From positions 1,173,501 to 1,237,500 of the forward strand of contig OZ026595.1 in assembly GCA_964020085.1 (NCBI GenBank): a DNA stretch of 64,000 nt. Direction: 5' to 3'. Below are positions 11,241-23,160 of the stretch, in pieces. Each line of letters begins with the position of its first letter. Position 1 is the first letter of the stretch. Both the position numbers and the translations under genes were made by a program. Origin of the DNA: Micromussa lordhowensis. Taxonomy: Eukaryota; Cnidaria; Anthozoa; Scleractinia; Lobophylliidae. The notes beneath the pieces were generated by a model, which was not told where the DNA came from, searched no databases, and saw only the letters and a list, made by a program, of their open reading frames with translations.

Positions 11241-12706
11241 GTTTCATTGAATGGACTGCTAGTAGAATTTAAATTGGACACCGATGCGGATGTAACAGTA
11301 ATTGCACCTAGCCTATATCACAGTTTGCATCCAACTCCATCACTTACCAGGACCACCAGGCTACTCACGGGCCTATGTAAACAGCAACTGAGCTGTCTCG
11401 GAACTTTCATGGCAGAGTTGCAAGTGCAATATAAGGTTGCTAAGGAGCAAGTGTATGTAATAGAAGATTTGGAGCGACCTTTGCTCGGAGGAAAGCCAGC
11501 TGAACTTCTGAAGCTGATAAGCAGACTTGACAGCCTGAGCAGTGATGACTACAAGAGTAAAGTAGCAGAGAAGTACCCCAAGTTTTTCGAAGAACTAGGT
11601 GTCATGAAGAACAGTTACTGTATCACACTCAAAAAATGCCAACTTTTCCAAATGTTGGTTCCAAGGAAAGTACCCTTCCCCTTGTATGAGAAAACAAAAG
11701 AAGACTTGGAGACAGGTGTCATATCCAGAGTGGCCCAACCCACTGATGCGCTCCCATGATGGTGACCCCAAAAGCAATGGCAACATCAGGGTCTGCATCG
11801 ACCTAAGCAAGCTGAATAAGTATGTCAAGAGGGAGAGCCATCCACTTCCAACAGTTCCAACAGTAGACACAACCCTCGAAAGATTGGCAGGTTCTAGAGT
11901 GTTCTCCAAACTTGATGCAAACTCAGGATTCTGGCAGATAAAGCTAGGGTCAGAATCAAGACCACTGACAACATTCATCACGCCATGGGGCCGTTTCTGT
12001 TTCAATGTGTTGCCCTTTGGAATCAGTTCTGGTTCTGAGAAATTTCAGAATATGGGTCAGATCCTCCAGGGATTAGATGGCGTCGAGTGCAACATAGATG
12101 ACGTTTTAGTCCATAAAAAAGACCACACTGAACACGATCAGAGGCTGGAAGCAGTACTCACGAGTTTAGTTGAAGCCAGCATGACACTCAACCTGGACAA
12201 ATGCCAGTTCAGTACAGACAGAGTAAAGTTCCTTGGACACATTATAAGCTCTAGTGGAATTGAAGCAAATCCTGAAAAGCTACAAGCAATTGCAGACCTA
12301 CCACTACCTCAGAACGTACAAGGAGTGAGAACATTTCTTGGCATGGTGAACCAACTAACCCCAAGTTTTCCGAGCACCTCGCCAACAAGACAAAGACCAT
12401 CACAGACCTTCTTCAGAAAGGAAACCAATGGACATGGGGAAGTGAGCAACAGAAAGCATTTGAGCAGATCAAATCTGACCTCACCCGAGCTCCAGTACTG
12501 ACTCTGTATGATGCAAACAGGGAAACCAAAGTGGCAGCTGAAGCTTCATTGTTTGGCCTAGGTGGGGTTAATTCTTCGACTCCAACCTGACAACTTCTGG
12601 CGGCCAGTCTCATTCATATTGCAAGCGATGACACCCACTATAAATGAAACCAAATATGCACAAATTGACAAAGAAGCCCTAGCGCTCACATGGATATGTG
12701 AACGAT
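11241..12706 (+). mobile_element. Gypsy element 1: protease, reverse transcriptase, RNase H start
   Basis: The pol region lies on the plus strand in two main frames. Positions 11247-11759 carry an aspartic protease core (LDTDADVTVI, with the usual Gly of DTGA replaced by Asp) and the lead-in VPFPLYEKTKEDLE. Positions 11686-12501 carry the reverse transcriptase: RVCIDLSKLN, FSKLDANSGFWQI, LPFGISSGSEKFQ, the catalytic motif NIDD at 12091-12102 (family norm YxDD), then FLGHIISSSGIEANPEK. RNase H follows in shifted frames to ALTWICER at about 12704. There the element is cut by BEL element 1. Multiple frameshifts make it non-functional. Confidence 0.9.
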
Positions 12707-12902
12707 CCTGACATTGTTACAACATGTCGCATTCATGCGGATCAGTTTTCAATTAAGTTTATCAATCCCTGCATGCTTTTGCTCACTAGTGTTGTGTTTT
12801 AGATTTTTGTCAGATTCAGTTTTCTTCATCTATTTCTTCACTACGCCGGATCAGAAGAATATTTCTAAGTTTTCTTTGTACTGTGATTTTCAATTAGTGC
12901 AT

Positions 12903-13085
12903 CAGTCTCTTAGAAATATTTTAATTTATTTCCTTTCAGTCCAACCATTGTTTCTCATCATTGTCATTGTTGACCTTCATACATGTACCTACATCAAAAT
13001 GCATTCGGATTACCTCTCAATCTCGATCAGATCAACAAGTAAGGATTAAATGGAATTATTTTCAATTGTCTACGGTTTGCTGCTT
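12903..13085. repeat. 3' part of the 5' LTR of BEL element 1
   Basis: About 180 bp from CAGTCTCTTAGAAATATT to the CAATTGTCTACG region is repeated at 19783-19964, with scattered substitutions and a few small indels. The two copies bracket the BEL coding remnants in direct orientation, as LTRs do. The LTR probably starts near 12707, directly after the broken Gypsy RNase H, but the upstream part does not align by eye with the 3' copy. Confidence 0.65.
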
Positions 13086-13103
13086 TGAGGAGAGTCAACC
13101 CGT

Positions 13104-15376
13104 TCAATTTGCGACAGGCGAGTCAATGTTACCCTTGAAAACGATGGAATTTGACCCAGTTTTGCAAAACAATGAGTGCAGCAAAGGCACACATCACCAG
13201 AAAAATCAAGGAGCTAACAGAATGCTTTACAAGCCGTGAAAACGTTGCCAATGTTCGTAAAGAGGCACAGGAATTCGAAGAAATTGCCATGAATTTCTGA
13301 AACGCCCACGACGCATACCACGCCACCCTCGACAACGATTTCGAGATTCAAGACTTGCAGGAGTATTTTGAGTGTGAGAATAAGTGGATTGTCAACTTTC
13401 AACGGACACTGGAAGAGTGGTTCTCAAGGGCAGAAAGTGAAATAAATCCAAATGACTCTGTCAGCAATATCGAGTCCAGATCCCATACACGCACTTCGCA
13501 TTCTAAATCGTCGCATACGAGTCTACCCTCATCGGAAGCCGGATCGTCGGCTGCCAGTCCTTGGACAATTGCTGTGTAATAGTAATAATAGTCTCTTAGT
13601 AATAATAGTCTCGAAAAGAGCATTGTTAACTGCCGAGGCAGCCGCTCTGCATCAGCAACAAAATTTGCAGGAAGAAGAGTTGAGGCTAAGGCGACAGCAA
13701 GAGGAGGCCAAAGTACACGTCGAACAACGGAAGCAGCAACTCCAGCTCCAAACGGAAATTGCTAGAATGGAGGCTGAAGGCATGTGTATGTTGCAGGTCA
13801 AAATGAAATTCAGGTTAAAATGAAATTCCATTGTTCTTTACCCTGATTATTCATGGATCATGAATAATTGGGGTTAGAGAACAAAGGAAGTTGAGAATCA
13901 AACTAGATTAAAATCATTTTAACCTGAATTTCATTTTGACCTGCAACATCTACACTGTGGCTGAACAAGGAGACCATCACTTTAGATGGCCATTCCCAGT
14001 GCGGACACAGAACTTTCACAATCTTCGCCTCCTACTCAGCCACGCCCATCAGGGCTTGGTGCCTTAGACCAGTTCCCAGAAAGCGTTTAGGCTACTCCAG
14101 GTCTCACCAAGGTCCCACGAGGAAACCAAGGAGATCAGAAGAACTTCAATCAAAGTCAATCAACCCGATAGCAACCCAAACATCCTTTCACCACAAGGAA
14201 CAGTATGGTCGCCTGTAATTCTGCCTAAATCCGTACCCAGTGACCACCGTGTAGATCATGACGGCATTAAACAAGAGCGAAGTCCGTCCCCGACTACTTT
14301 AGATATTGGGGAAAAATTCGTGTAAGATATGATTGACATCCAGCAACAACAAACGACACAACGAGCAGCTTATGTACATGCAGCAATACCGACACCAGCA
14401 GCTGCAACAGCTACTGGGACAGCATCAACAACTGTCTCTAATGCTGAGGTGCAGCGATCTGATGGAGATCCAGTTAACTACTACAATTTTATATGTTTCT
14501 TTGAAAATCTTATTGAAGCTAAAACAAAAAGCAGCAGCACAAAACTGTACTAGCTTGTGTAATACACGTCTGGTGACGTCCAAGAGCTCACCAAAGCTGT
14601 TTATCAATGCAACCGGATGAAGGCTATCAAGAAGCGTGCAGACTTCTAAAGGCAAGATATGGCCAGAACTACAAAATCGCCTCCGCCTATGTTGCTAGAG
14701 TCACAAGCAGACCACCGATTAAGCATGAAGACGGCCAAGCACTCCAGAAGTTTTCTATCCTTCTCACGAGTTGCAACAACACTCTGAAATAGGTCGGCTA
14801 CCTCAATAAGATCGAGAATCCAGACAGCATGCAGAGAGTTATAGAAAGGTTTCCCTTCCACTGAGGCAAAGATGGTGCGATGTTGCTGATGATATCACAA
14901 ACAACAAACACAGAGAAATTACATTTGAGGACATAGTGAGCTTTGTTGAGTCAAAGGCGAGAGCCTTAAACCACCCAGTATTCGGAACCATCAACACTGA
15001 ATGCAGAAACCAAGGTAATACTTCCAATAACCGCAGACCCCGACACTTTGCGACTCTGGGAAGTGAACCCATCAGCGAGAACAATGAACACCGGAGTGAT
15101 TCAATGAGGGCTAAGTCCAAGTGCCATTTATGCAAGGATGACCACTGGTTGACCCGCTGTGGCCAATTCAAGAAGCAATCCATGGAACAGAGACTAACGT
15201 TCGCACGCAAGCAAGGACTCTGCGAGAACTGCTTCCAACATGGCCATAAAGTGAAATCCTGTCCGAAAACAGCTATTGCAAAATTCCCACTTGCCATACA
15301 AAGATTCAACATTTCTGCATCCAAAGTCACCAGATCACAACGATGGGAACCTCCCTTCTATCAAAGATCCAATTAA
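13104..15376 (+). mobile_element. BEL element 1: gag remnants with zinc knuckles
   Basis: Decayed gag of a BEL/Pao retrotransposon. Pieces in several frames include HITRKIKELTECF near 13195, DLQEYFECENKWIVNFQRTL at 13355-13440, a Ser-rich linker, and a Gln/Glu-rich coiled coil (EEELRLRRQQEEAK) at 13640-13790. After a MITE insertion at 13788-13949, more remnants appear at 14607-14790 ([15 protein letters not shown]). Positions 14936-15376 carry two Cys/His motifs (CHLCKDDHWLTRC and CENCFQHGHKVKSCP), the standard BEL nucleocapsid signature. Stops and frameshifts throughout show long inactivity. Confidence 0.8.
13788..13949. mobile_element. 162-bp MITE with 35-bp perfect terminal inverted repeats
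   Basis: The left arm 13788-13822 (beginning ATGTTGCAGGTCAAAATG) is the exact reverse complement of the right arm 13915-13949. The roughly 92-bp centre has no coding content. It interrupts the coiled-coil part of BEL gag. A clear target duplication was not seen, so the superfamily is open. Confidence 0.8.
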
Positions 15377-15459
15377 CGAAGGCGACGGAAGAGCGACTGG
15401 GTAAAACAATAACAGTGTGCACAATGGTTACATCAATGGCAATAATCAATGCACTTTAA

Positions 15460-17261
15460 TTGGGACAAGCATACCAACGATTGGTCAAGGCCAGAAGTGC
15501 AGACCCCCCGGTTTTAACATATGTCTTCTTGGATAGTGGATCAAACACAACCTTCTGCAGTCAGCAACTCATGGAGATGTTGACTGTCGATGGTGAACAA
15601 ACCCTCTCAATGACAACCTTGGGGAAGCAGAACAGCATGACAGAGTGCAGATGTTTCCAGTGTTCAACCTAGAAGAACAAAACTTTGTTGAGCTCCCAAC
15701 TGTCTTCTCTACCCCACAACCACAGTCAGTTAAAACAGCATCCCGCAACAAGAGGATGTAAACAAGTATCCTTACCTCAAAGGCATTCAGCTCCCCAAAA
15801 TTGACGACCCCATTGGCCTGCTGATCGGAAATGATGTCCTGAAGGCTTTGGAACCTAAAAAAGTAATACGAAGTAGCAACAAAGGCCCGAAACAATCTTC
15901 GGATGGACACTCAATGGACCTCTAGACCGAAAGGGAAATTCCTGTCGTACAGCGAACTTCCTCAAAGTGGACAACAAACTCGGCCAACAGTTCACAAGGT
16001 TCTGCGGCCAAGAGTTCAGCGATTCAGTGTACGACAAAGATGCAGGGTTGTTCGAAGAAGACCTACACGCAATTAGCGTCATGCAGCAGTCTGTAAAAAT
16101 GATGTCAGGTCATTACGAGGTAGCCTTACCAAGGAGGAACACTCCCCTTAACCCTCCAAACAATCAGCCATTAGCAGATCACGGCTTGAAGTTGTTACGG
16201 AGATGGCTGTTTAAGTATTCTGCGTTCATCGATGACTTGCTAAAGAATGGCCATGCTTGCAAGGTGCCAGAAGACTAGCTAGATCATCCTGTCGGCATGG
16301 TGTGGTACCTACCCCACCATCCTATCCTTAATGCAAACAAGCCAGGCGAAGTCCACGTCATTTTCGACTGTGCAGCAAAACACCAGGGAACATCACTTAC
16401 CGACCAACTTCTTCAGGGACCTGACCTAACAAACAACCTGGTTGGCGTCCTGACGCGCTTCCGACAAGAACCTATTGCTCTTATGGCTGACATGGAGTCA
16501 ATGTTTCACCAAGTATGTGTTAGTCTTGATGATTGTGACACTCTTCAGTTCCTTTGGTGGCCAAACAATGACTTGAACAGTGAACCAGAAGAAAATAAAA
16601 TGATGGTGCATCTTTTCGGCGACACATCATCACCAAGCTGTGCCAACTTTGGTCTCTGGCAAACTGCAGAGGACAATCACCATGAATTTAGCAAGAAAGC
16701 GGTTGATAGCATCAAAGAACTTCTACATTGACGATTTCTCAAATTAGTTACATCCGAAACCAAAGGCATTGGACTGGTGTGTGAGCTCCGCACACTACTC
16801 TTGAAGAGAGGGTTCCGCTTGACAAAATGGATCTCCAACTCCTGAAAGGTCATTGATTCTATTCCACTGTCGGAAAAGGAAGGATCCGATCAATTGCCAA
16901 TTGAGCGAGCCTTGGGAGTCAGATGGGATGTGGAGTCCAACACCTTTGGCTTCAAGATAAGTGTAAAGGGTAGGCCTGCAACCAGATGAGTAACTTTATC
17001 TGTGGTCAGCTCCATCTATGACCTGCTAGGGTTTGCAGCTCCATTTACTCTGCCACTGAAGGCATTGCTTCAAGACCTACGTTGCAAAAATCTTGGATGG
17101 GATGGCCCCATATCGGACGAAGACCTCACATGCTGGAGAAATTGGCTCGAAGAGCTCCCCAGGCTTGAAGACCTTAAAGTCAACTGCTGTGTTAAGCCCA
17201 CTGACTTTGGGGAAATCGCCTCCAGCCAGCTCCACCATTTCGCAGATGCTTCTGTATTCAC
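15460..17261 (+). mobile_element. BEL element 1: protease, reverse transcriptase, start of RNase H
   Basis: Positions 15460-15672 carry a retropepsin-like core (VFLDSGSNTTFCS). Positions 15967-16278 and 16297-16731, in one frame split by TAG at 16276-16278, carry the [48 protein letters not shown] (motif A Asp) and [11 protein letters not shown]. The catalytic FYIDDF follows at about 16724-16740, in another frame. Positions 17002-17261 resume with VSSIYDLLGFAAPF, GWDGPISDEDL and HHFADAS, the RNase H start. Many frame breaks. The order and motifs are diagnostic of BEL/Pao. Confidence 0.88.
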
Positions 17262-17676
17262 GGCGCCTCAATTTTGTTTTGCATTGTGCTTTTTTGTTGT
17301 TTTCCGTTTTTTCAATTGTTCCGCGTATATTTGTTATTCTATTAGTTTCCCCAGTTATTTTCAGTTACGTAACATTTGATATTTTTGTGTCCATTTTTTC
17401 ATGCATCGTTTCTGTTGTTTGGTATAGCTTCTTCTACCGTCGTTTTCTTGTTGCCATTGTCATTATGTTTCAGTCGTCATAGTCGCCACACAAATCTTGT
17501 AAGTTTCGTCATTTTCCCATCATTTTTGCCTGTTTTATTTGAATTTCGTTTTGCCTTCCTGTTCTGTATATTTAGCTTGTTTATGTGTGTTTGCTTTCAG
17601 CGAATCGCTAGTAAAAAGTGCGATATCATTGACGTGTGGATTTCAACTACAGCTTCCCAGCATGCATATGGTGGCA
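17262..17676. other. T-rich insertion replacing part of BEL RNase H
   Basis: Directly after HHFADAS the BEL frame stops matching and about 415 bp of T-rich sequence follows. RNase H then resumes at 17677 with FWTDGNC nearby. Roughly 60-70 residues of RNase H are missing at this point. The segment could be a solo LTR or another small element, but no boundaries or duplications were found. Confidence 0.5.
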
Positions 17677-19567
17677 ACGTGATTGGACAGAATGGTCATG
17701 AAGAAAATCGGCGTTACAGTCGATCAGTCTATCTTTTGGACAGATGGCAACTGTGTTTTGGGCTGCATTGCCAATGAAGACAAGCGGTTTCACACTTTTG
17801 AGACAAATCGAGTTGCTGCCCTACACAAAGTCACTTCACCTCCTCAGTGGAAACACGTAGGCACTAAACTGAACCCAGCCGATGATGCCTTGTGTGGCCT
17901 CTCAGCTGAATCTTTGCTGAAGAACAAACGTTGGAGGATATGAGGACCAGATTTCCTTTGGAAATCAGAAAATGCATGGCCAAGCCAACAGTATTCAGTA
18001 TCAATAGTCGCAGAGAACGACCCAGAGGTCAAGAGAGAATTACAAATGTTTTCTACCAACACTGAAGCAGGGTCAACTCTTCGGGTGCTTTTCTCAATGG
18101 CACCATTTAAACAAACCGTTTGTGGTGTGGTTACTGCGTTACGAAGCTAACCTAAGAAGGGCTGTCGAACACCGCAAATCAGGACCCATGCCCCTCAACA
18201 AAGCAGCAAGCATAGAGCCAATCACCATAGAAGAAATAACCAAGGCTGAAAGAGAAATCCTGACACATGTTCAGAAGGAGAGCTTCAAGGAAGAGATTGC
18301 CGCTCTAAAGGTTGCAAGTGTCTTAGCTGAAAGGGCAGGCGCTGCCATATTCAAGAAAGCTCAAGTCAAGAAATCGAGTAGAATCTTCAAGCTCGATCCT
18401 CAGTTGACAGACGGTCTACTACTTGTAGGAGGATGGCTCGAAAGGGCTGGATGCAAAGCACCCAATAATTCTACCAGCCTCACACTATGTCATCCATTTG
18501 ATTATCAGTGTCTACCATCACACCTCCGGACACTCAGGCACAGAACATGTACTTTCCATGATCAGAGAAAGGCTCTGGATTGTGAAGGGAAGCGCTGCAG
18601 TGTAAAAGACCCTCAATGACTGTTTCAGCTTCAGAAAGCGACAAGCACCAGTTGGAGAACAGAAGATGGCAAACCTGCCACAAGACCGTGTCACTCCAAA
18701 AAGGTTCCCATTTACCTATGTCAGCATCAACCGTTTTGTACCCTTTGTGGTCTGACACGGGAGGAGCCAAGTCAAGAGATAAGGTGTGGTTTTCACCTGT
18801 TTGACCATACGTGCAATCCACATCGAGACACAGACTCCTTTGTAAACTGCATATGTCGTTTTATTACTAGAAGGGGACAGCCAAAGCAGAGCAGATCAAG
18901 TAATGGCGGCAACTTTGTGCAGGACGAAAAGGAGCTGTGAAATGCTATCAACGGGTGGAACCAGGAAGTCATCACGGAGTTCCTCTTCCAGAGAAATGTT
19001 CAGTGGATCTTTAAGCCCCCAGCAGGCTCTCACCACTGTGGCGTGTGGGAGCACTGCATTCACATTATTTGAAAGGTAATGAGTGCTCTTTTACTAGAGC
19101 AGGTCCTCGATGACGAAGGGCTCGCCACTCTCATGTACGAGGTGGAGTCCATAGTCAATGGTAGGCCCCTAACAAAGGTGTCCGACGACCCAAGAGACCT
19201 TGAGGCCCTTATGCCAAATCGCCTTCTTCTGCTAGGGTCTGCTACTACACTGCTGCCTGGTGTTTTCAGAATGGAAGATCTCTATTCCTGTTGGAGATGG
19301 CAACAAGTTCAGTATCTATCAGATGTTTTCTGGCGCAGGTGGGTCAAGGAGTATCTTCCTACTTTGCAAGAAAGGCAGAAGTGGACAAGATCAACAACTA
19401 ACTTCAAAGTTGGAGATGTCGTTCTTGGTCATATCCAGGAAGTGAAACCCAACAAGGGGGATGGGTTAGTAAGGAGAGTGGCATGGAAGACCAAAACGTC
19501 AGTCCTGGAACGCCCCATCGATAAGATTGTTCTACTGGAGGCACCTCGGCTCCACGAGAGAAGCTAA
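17677..19567 (+). mobile_element. BEL element 1: RNase H end and integrase
   Basis: Positions 17683-17943 encode the second half of RNase H (FWTDGNCVLGCI, PQWKHVGTKLNPAD). Positions 18122-18619 encode the connection before integrase (EREILTHVQKESF, LLLVGGWLERAG). The integrase core at 18600-19080 is scrambled over several frames (RKRQAPVGEQKMANLP is still readable). The C-terminal part is open at 19079-19567: EVESIVNGRPLTKVSDD, RRWVKEYLPTLQER, VGDVVLGHIQE. This matches BEL integrase tails. Non-functional. Confidence 0.85.
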
Positions 19568-19782
19568 GCACTATGGATCTTGACAATGTCCCTTGCGTAA
19601 ACATTTATTTGCGACGTCAGAGAGAACACTTTTCTCCTTATATAGACTGTCTCCCAATTTGAGTAAATTGACATCAATTGACATTTTTTGACCTTACTTG
19701 ATTAAGAAGAGTTTTATCAAGCCTTTTTGTGCGTGTTTGAATCACCCAACTTAGTATAAATGCTTAATTGTCTCAGTCTCTT

Positions 19783-19964
19783 AGAAATCAGTCTCTTAGA
19801 AATATTGTAATTTATTTCCTTTCAGTCAAACTACTGTTTCTCATTATCGTCACATTGACCTTCATACCTATGCTTTCGGATTACCTCTCAATCTCGATCA
19901 GATCAACAAGTAAGCATTAAATGGAATTAAATATTTTCAATTGTCTACGATTTGGTGCTTACAG
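19783..19964. repeat. 3' part of the 3' LTR of BEL element 1
   Basis: Direct repeat of 12903-13085. It ends at about CTTACA, immediately before Gypsy integrase sequence resumes. The LTR probably begins shortly after the pol stop at 19567, but its 5' border is unclear. Confidence 0.65.
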
Positions 19965-20337
19965 AAAGGCATCCACTACCTTATTGTTATAGACTACTTC
20001 CCAAGATACATGGAAGTAGCAGCTATGCAGAAGACTATGAAGTCAAGTGAGGTCATTAGAGCACTTAAGTCAATATTTGCTAGACAGAGGATCCCGGAGC
20101 AATGGGATCCCAGAGCAAGGAAGATCCTGCTAAAGCATTGCTAGCCTATCGCTTAACCCCACTAGCATGCAAGTTCTCTTTTGCCCAGTTGCCATTGGGA
20201 AGGCAGATTTGGAACAGCATTCCGTTATTCCACACCCAGCTGAACCCACAGTGGCCTGACTTAGATAACCTGCGTGCAAAGGAGCATGAGCAAAGAAGAA
20301 AGAAGAAGCAGGAAACAGTGTTCAACACCAGGTACTA
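19960..20337 (+). mobile_element. Gypsy element 1: integrase remnant after the BEL insertion
   Basis: YLIVIDYFPRYMEVAAMQ (start of the integrase catalytic core with its first Asp) is followed by VIRALKSIFARQRIPEQW. After a frame change come LLAYRLTPLAC, SFAQLPLGR and FHTQLNPQWPDLDNLR, the standard Gypsy integrase C-terminal phrases. Several hundred bases between RNase H (cut at 12706) and this point are missing, so the BEL insertion was accompanied or followed by deletion. It ends at a stop near 20337. AAGCC repeats follow and no LTR was delimited. Confidence 0.8.
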
Positions 20338-20589
20338 AACTAAGCCAAGCCAAGCCAAGCATCTTCAATTAGACCAGGTACTGAAGTGAGTAATCATTTA
20401 TTAATGATAGTTAATTGACTAGTTACAGATCTAGAGGTATTGAATGTCTCTTAAAATTGATCGCACATGCTACAGTGTCTTCTTTTGTGTAAGATCCGAA
20501 GACGACGCATAAGCTCTGTTATACACATTTGTCATTTGCTCTCCAAGCTCTTTTCGTACACTTTCACGTCACTTTCGGCAGGTGCATGT

Positions 20590-22300
20590 CCGAAACGGCT
20601 TTCGAAAAAAGTATCTGACCCTGATTACCTTTACGACCTCCCTTCACATTTATTGTTTCCAGAACATTTTGATCTAGAAGGAGGAGGAAGACGGTCACGA
20701 CGATAAAATCAACCACATTAGCCACGTTACAACCAAGCAGCCAAAGCAGCCTAAGCACTCCAAATCGAAATCTACTACAGTTCCTGTCCCTTTGCCGCCG
20801 CCAATCTCTTCAGAGGATTTAGGAGCCAAGCTCACGTACGATCAACAAATTCAACTGGTTCAGCTCCAAAAAGAAAAGCTACAATTGGAATAAAAGTCCT
20901 TAAGCCGCTGGGAATGCCCCGAAGAAACGATGGCGAGTATGAAAAATTAAATCTTTCCGAGTTTGTCGCAGGTTTTTTAGTTATGATCAAAACATACGAC
21001 GAGCAGTTGAAAGAGGCATTCTTGGCCCACCTTGAACTCTTAATGCACTTATCAATTGAAATCCCGACCCCTCCCACCCCGGGCCAAGGCGGGGGAATGT
21101 GGGGGATTTTTATGGCATTTGAAGGCACGGTTTGCCCGTGGGGGTGGGGGATTTCTCAGCATTTGCATTTACACATTCATTGAGGTCGGGGAGCGAGGTG
21201 GGGATTTGACTCGTGCCTAGTTTCAGCAATTTCTTCACATGGTGACTGGTGTCGCTTGCGGCTCGCTGGATTTCGTGCAGTTGTTTGGTTCGACATCTGG
21301 TTTTGAAAGGTAAGTTTCCTAATTATTTTCCCTTTATTCCATCATTTAGATTAATCCTTTGGGATTTTGCCTTGAGCTTTCATGGTTCTTCGACTGGAAA
21401 ATGTTATTGTCTTTAAACAAAACTTCTCACACAATGCAGATATACGCTCTTCTTCTTCTTAGTGTTTATTAAAACCATGTGGTTTCTTAAGTTCTATATT
21501 TCCTCATTCTTTAGGGTCCAAAATATAAAATATAGCTCCTAAGAACTATTTTATGCAGTCTATTTTAATATAACATCAATTTGGGCAGTGGTTCTGCCCA
21601 TCCTGTACTTTGGCTCCGTGATGCATACATGTACAGGTATCCTTGACATACCTGTATTATACTTATGTTCTGGTCTGTTATCGTATTTGGCTCTAGCTAA
21701 ATTTGTACACTAAAGAAGTAGAGAATTTGAACTAAATGTTGACAGTCAGTCAGGGAACAACATCGGTTTCCCCACCACGGTGGGGGTTTTACCAGTCAAT
21801 ATGCCCCAGAAGGGTGGGGGTTTGTTATGATTTGTAGTGGTGTCAAGTCAAATCCCCACCTTGACCCGGGGTGGGGGGGGGGGGGGGTCGGGATTTCAAT
21901 TCATAAGTGCATAATGACACAAGCCATCAGTTACTCCTGGTCCAGTGTGCGGGCCTTTCACAAGTTCGTAGCAAAATGCAAAATTCTAAAGCGATTCATG
22001 ATCAGGCAGCCATCTTTTCTCGCCATTTGGACCTTCCCTCTGCTTCACATACAGAGGTCCCGCAATCTTCGGTCTTCTAGCAGTACTACGTCTCCAACCT
22101 AGTCAGTGTTAAAGCCCAGTACAGGTCCCAAGGCATGCACCTACACAGGCACCTGTGATTGCGACACACAGGACAGCGCGGCCTATAGCGAACATTATCG
22201 TTGCCGTGTTTGCAAGGCGAATCATCGTATGCTACATTGTCCAAAATGCGGCACTCCAATTCCAGCACAGTGACTATCAGCTTCACAAGAATCCAATACA
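20590..22300 (+). mobile_element. DIRS-like element 1: gag, split by a MITE-like insertion
   Basis: Gag-like pieces on the plus strand. PEHFDLEGG is near 20660. A Pro/Ser/Lys-rich linker follows, then LTYDQQIQLVQLQKEKLQLE to a stop at about 20893. Positions 20914-21043 read YEKLNLSEFVAGFLVM and FLAHLELLM. After the insertion at 21044-21911 the same domain resumes with AISYSWSSVRAFHKFVAK. A Cys-rich region near 22130-22260 (CRVCKANHRMLHCPKCG) resembles the gag zinc finger that precedes RT in DIRS elements. Several frames and stops; inactive. Confidence 0.7.
21044..21911. mobile_element. 868-bp Harbinger-like non-autonomous element in DIRS gag
   Basis: The ends TGCACTTATCAATTGAAATC and its near-perfect complement form an inverted repeat of about 27 bp with one mismatch. 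TAA lies on both sides (21041-21043 and 21912-21914), and ignoring the element plus one TAA rejoins the gag frame. A 3-bp TWA duplication is typical of PIF/Harbinger (family knowledge). The inner ends are C-rich and G-rich, including a 15-G run at 21873-21887, and GGGTGGGGG strings recur inside. Confidence 0.82.
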
Positions 22301-22455
22301 TTCTCCTTTTCAACCCGGAATGGACAAGGACACGACTCTTTCATTATCGCAGCAGTGGTGCAATATTTATTTCCCTCGCGTCATACTCAACCAAATGCCT
22401 TTGGCGCTAACGTTCTAGTTCTCTCTTTCGCTTTCCGATTATCACAATAACGTTT

Positions 22456-23160
22456 GTGGTTGATTTTCTTAGATATGGTTGGCCAATCAACTACACTGCC
22501 TCTACATCTCATAATCATCCGTCAGCTCTGAACTTTGACTCTCGTGTGCAAGCCTATCTCGACACAGAGTTGTCCTTCAATGGTATCGCTGGTCCATTTC
22601 ACCATCCTCCTTTCGATGATGACTTTGTATGCTCTCCACTCCAAACTGTTCCTAAACGAGGTTTTTCGACTCGTCGAGTGGTCATGGATCTTAGTTTTTC
22701 GTAAGGATCTTCCGTAAACGATGGCATCCCGCCTGACACTTATTTGGGCGACCAGTTTAAGTTACATTTACCCGGAATAGATCCGCTGGTTGAATTTATC
22801 CTTGCCAAAGGCTGTAACTGTCTTGTGTTTAAGAAAGACTTGTGTCGTGCTTATAGACAGTTTCGTGTTGATCCAAGGTACTACAGCTTGCTCGGTTTTT
22901 GTTTTCAAGGACAGTTTTACTTTGATACTCGTTGTCCTTTTGGCTTACGTTCATCAGCGATGATTTGTCAACACACAACAAAAACCATCGTACACATCTT
23001 CAACGGGCAGGCATTTTTGGCGGATGTTTATTTGGATGACTTTTACGGAGCCGAATATCTGTCCCTGGGTTTTCAGGCTTTTTCGCAACTTGGACAGTTA
23101 TTTCAACAACTCGGTTTGGATTCTTCCCTGAAAAGGATATACCCCCTTCGACCCGCATGA
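22456..23160 (+). mobile_element. DIRS-like element 1: reverse transcriptase
   Basis: One frame spans 22456-23160, interrupted by TAA at 22702-22704. It contains YGWPINYTA, PFHHPPFDDDFVCSPLQTVPK, STRRVVMDLSF, DGIPPDTYLG, VFKKDLCRAYRQFRVDP (motif A) and CPFGLRSSAMICQ. The catalytic motif is YLDD at 23029-23040. These phrases are characteristic of DIRS/Ngaro reverse transcriptases rather than Gypsy or BEL. The frame shifts after about 23150. Confidence 0.87.

Noticed and set aside
22086..22313. A minus-strand Cys-rich frame
   Set aside because: It is the antisense shadow of the plus-strand DIRS gag zinc-finger region.
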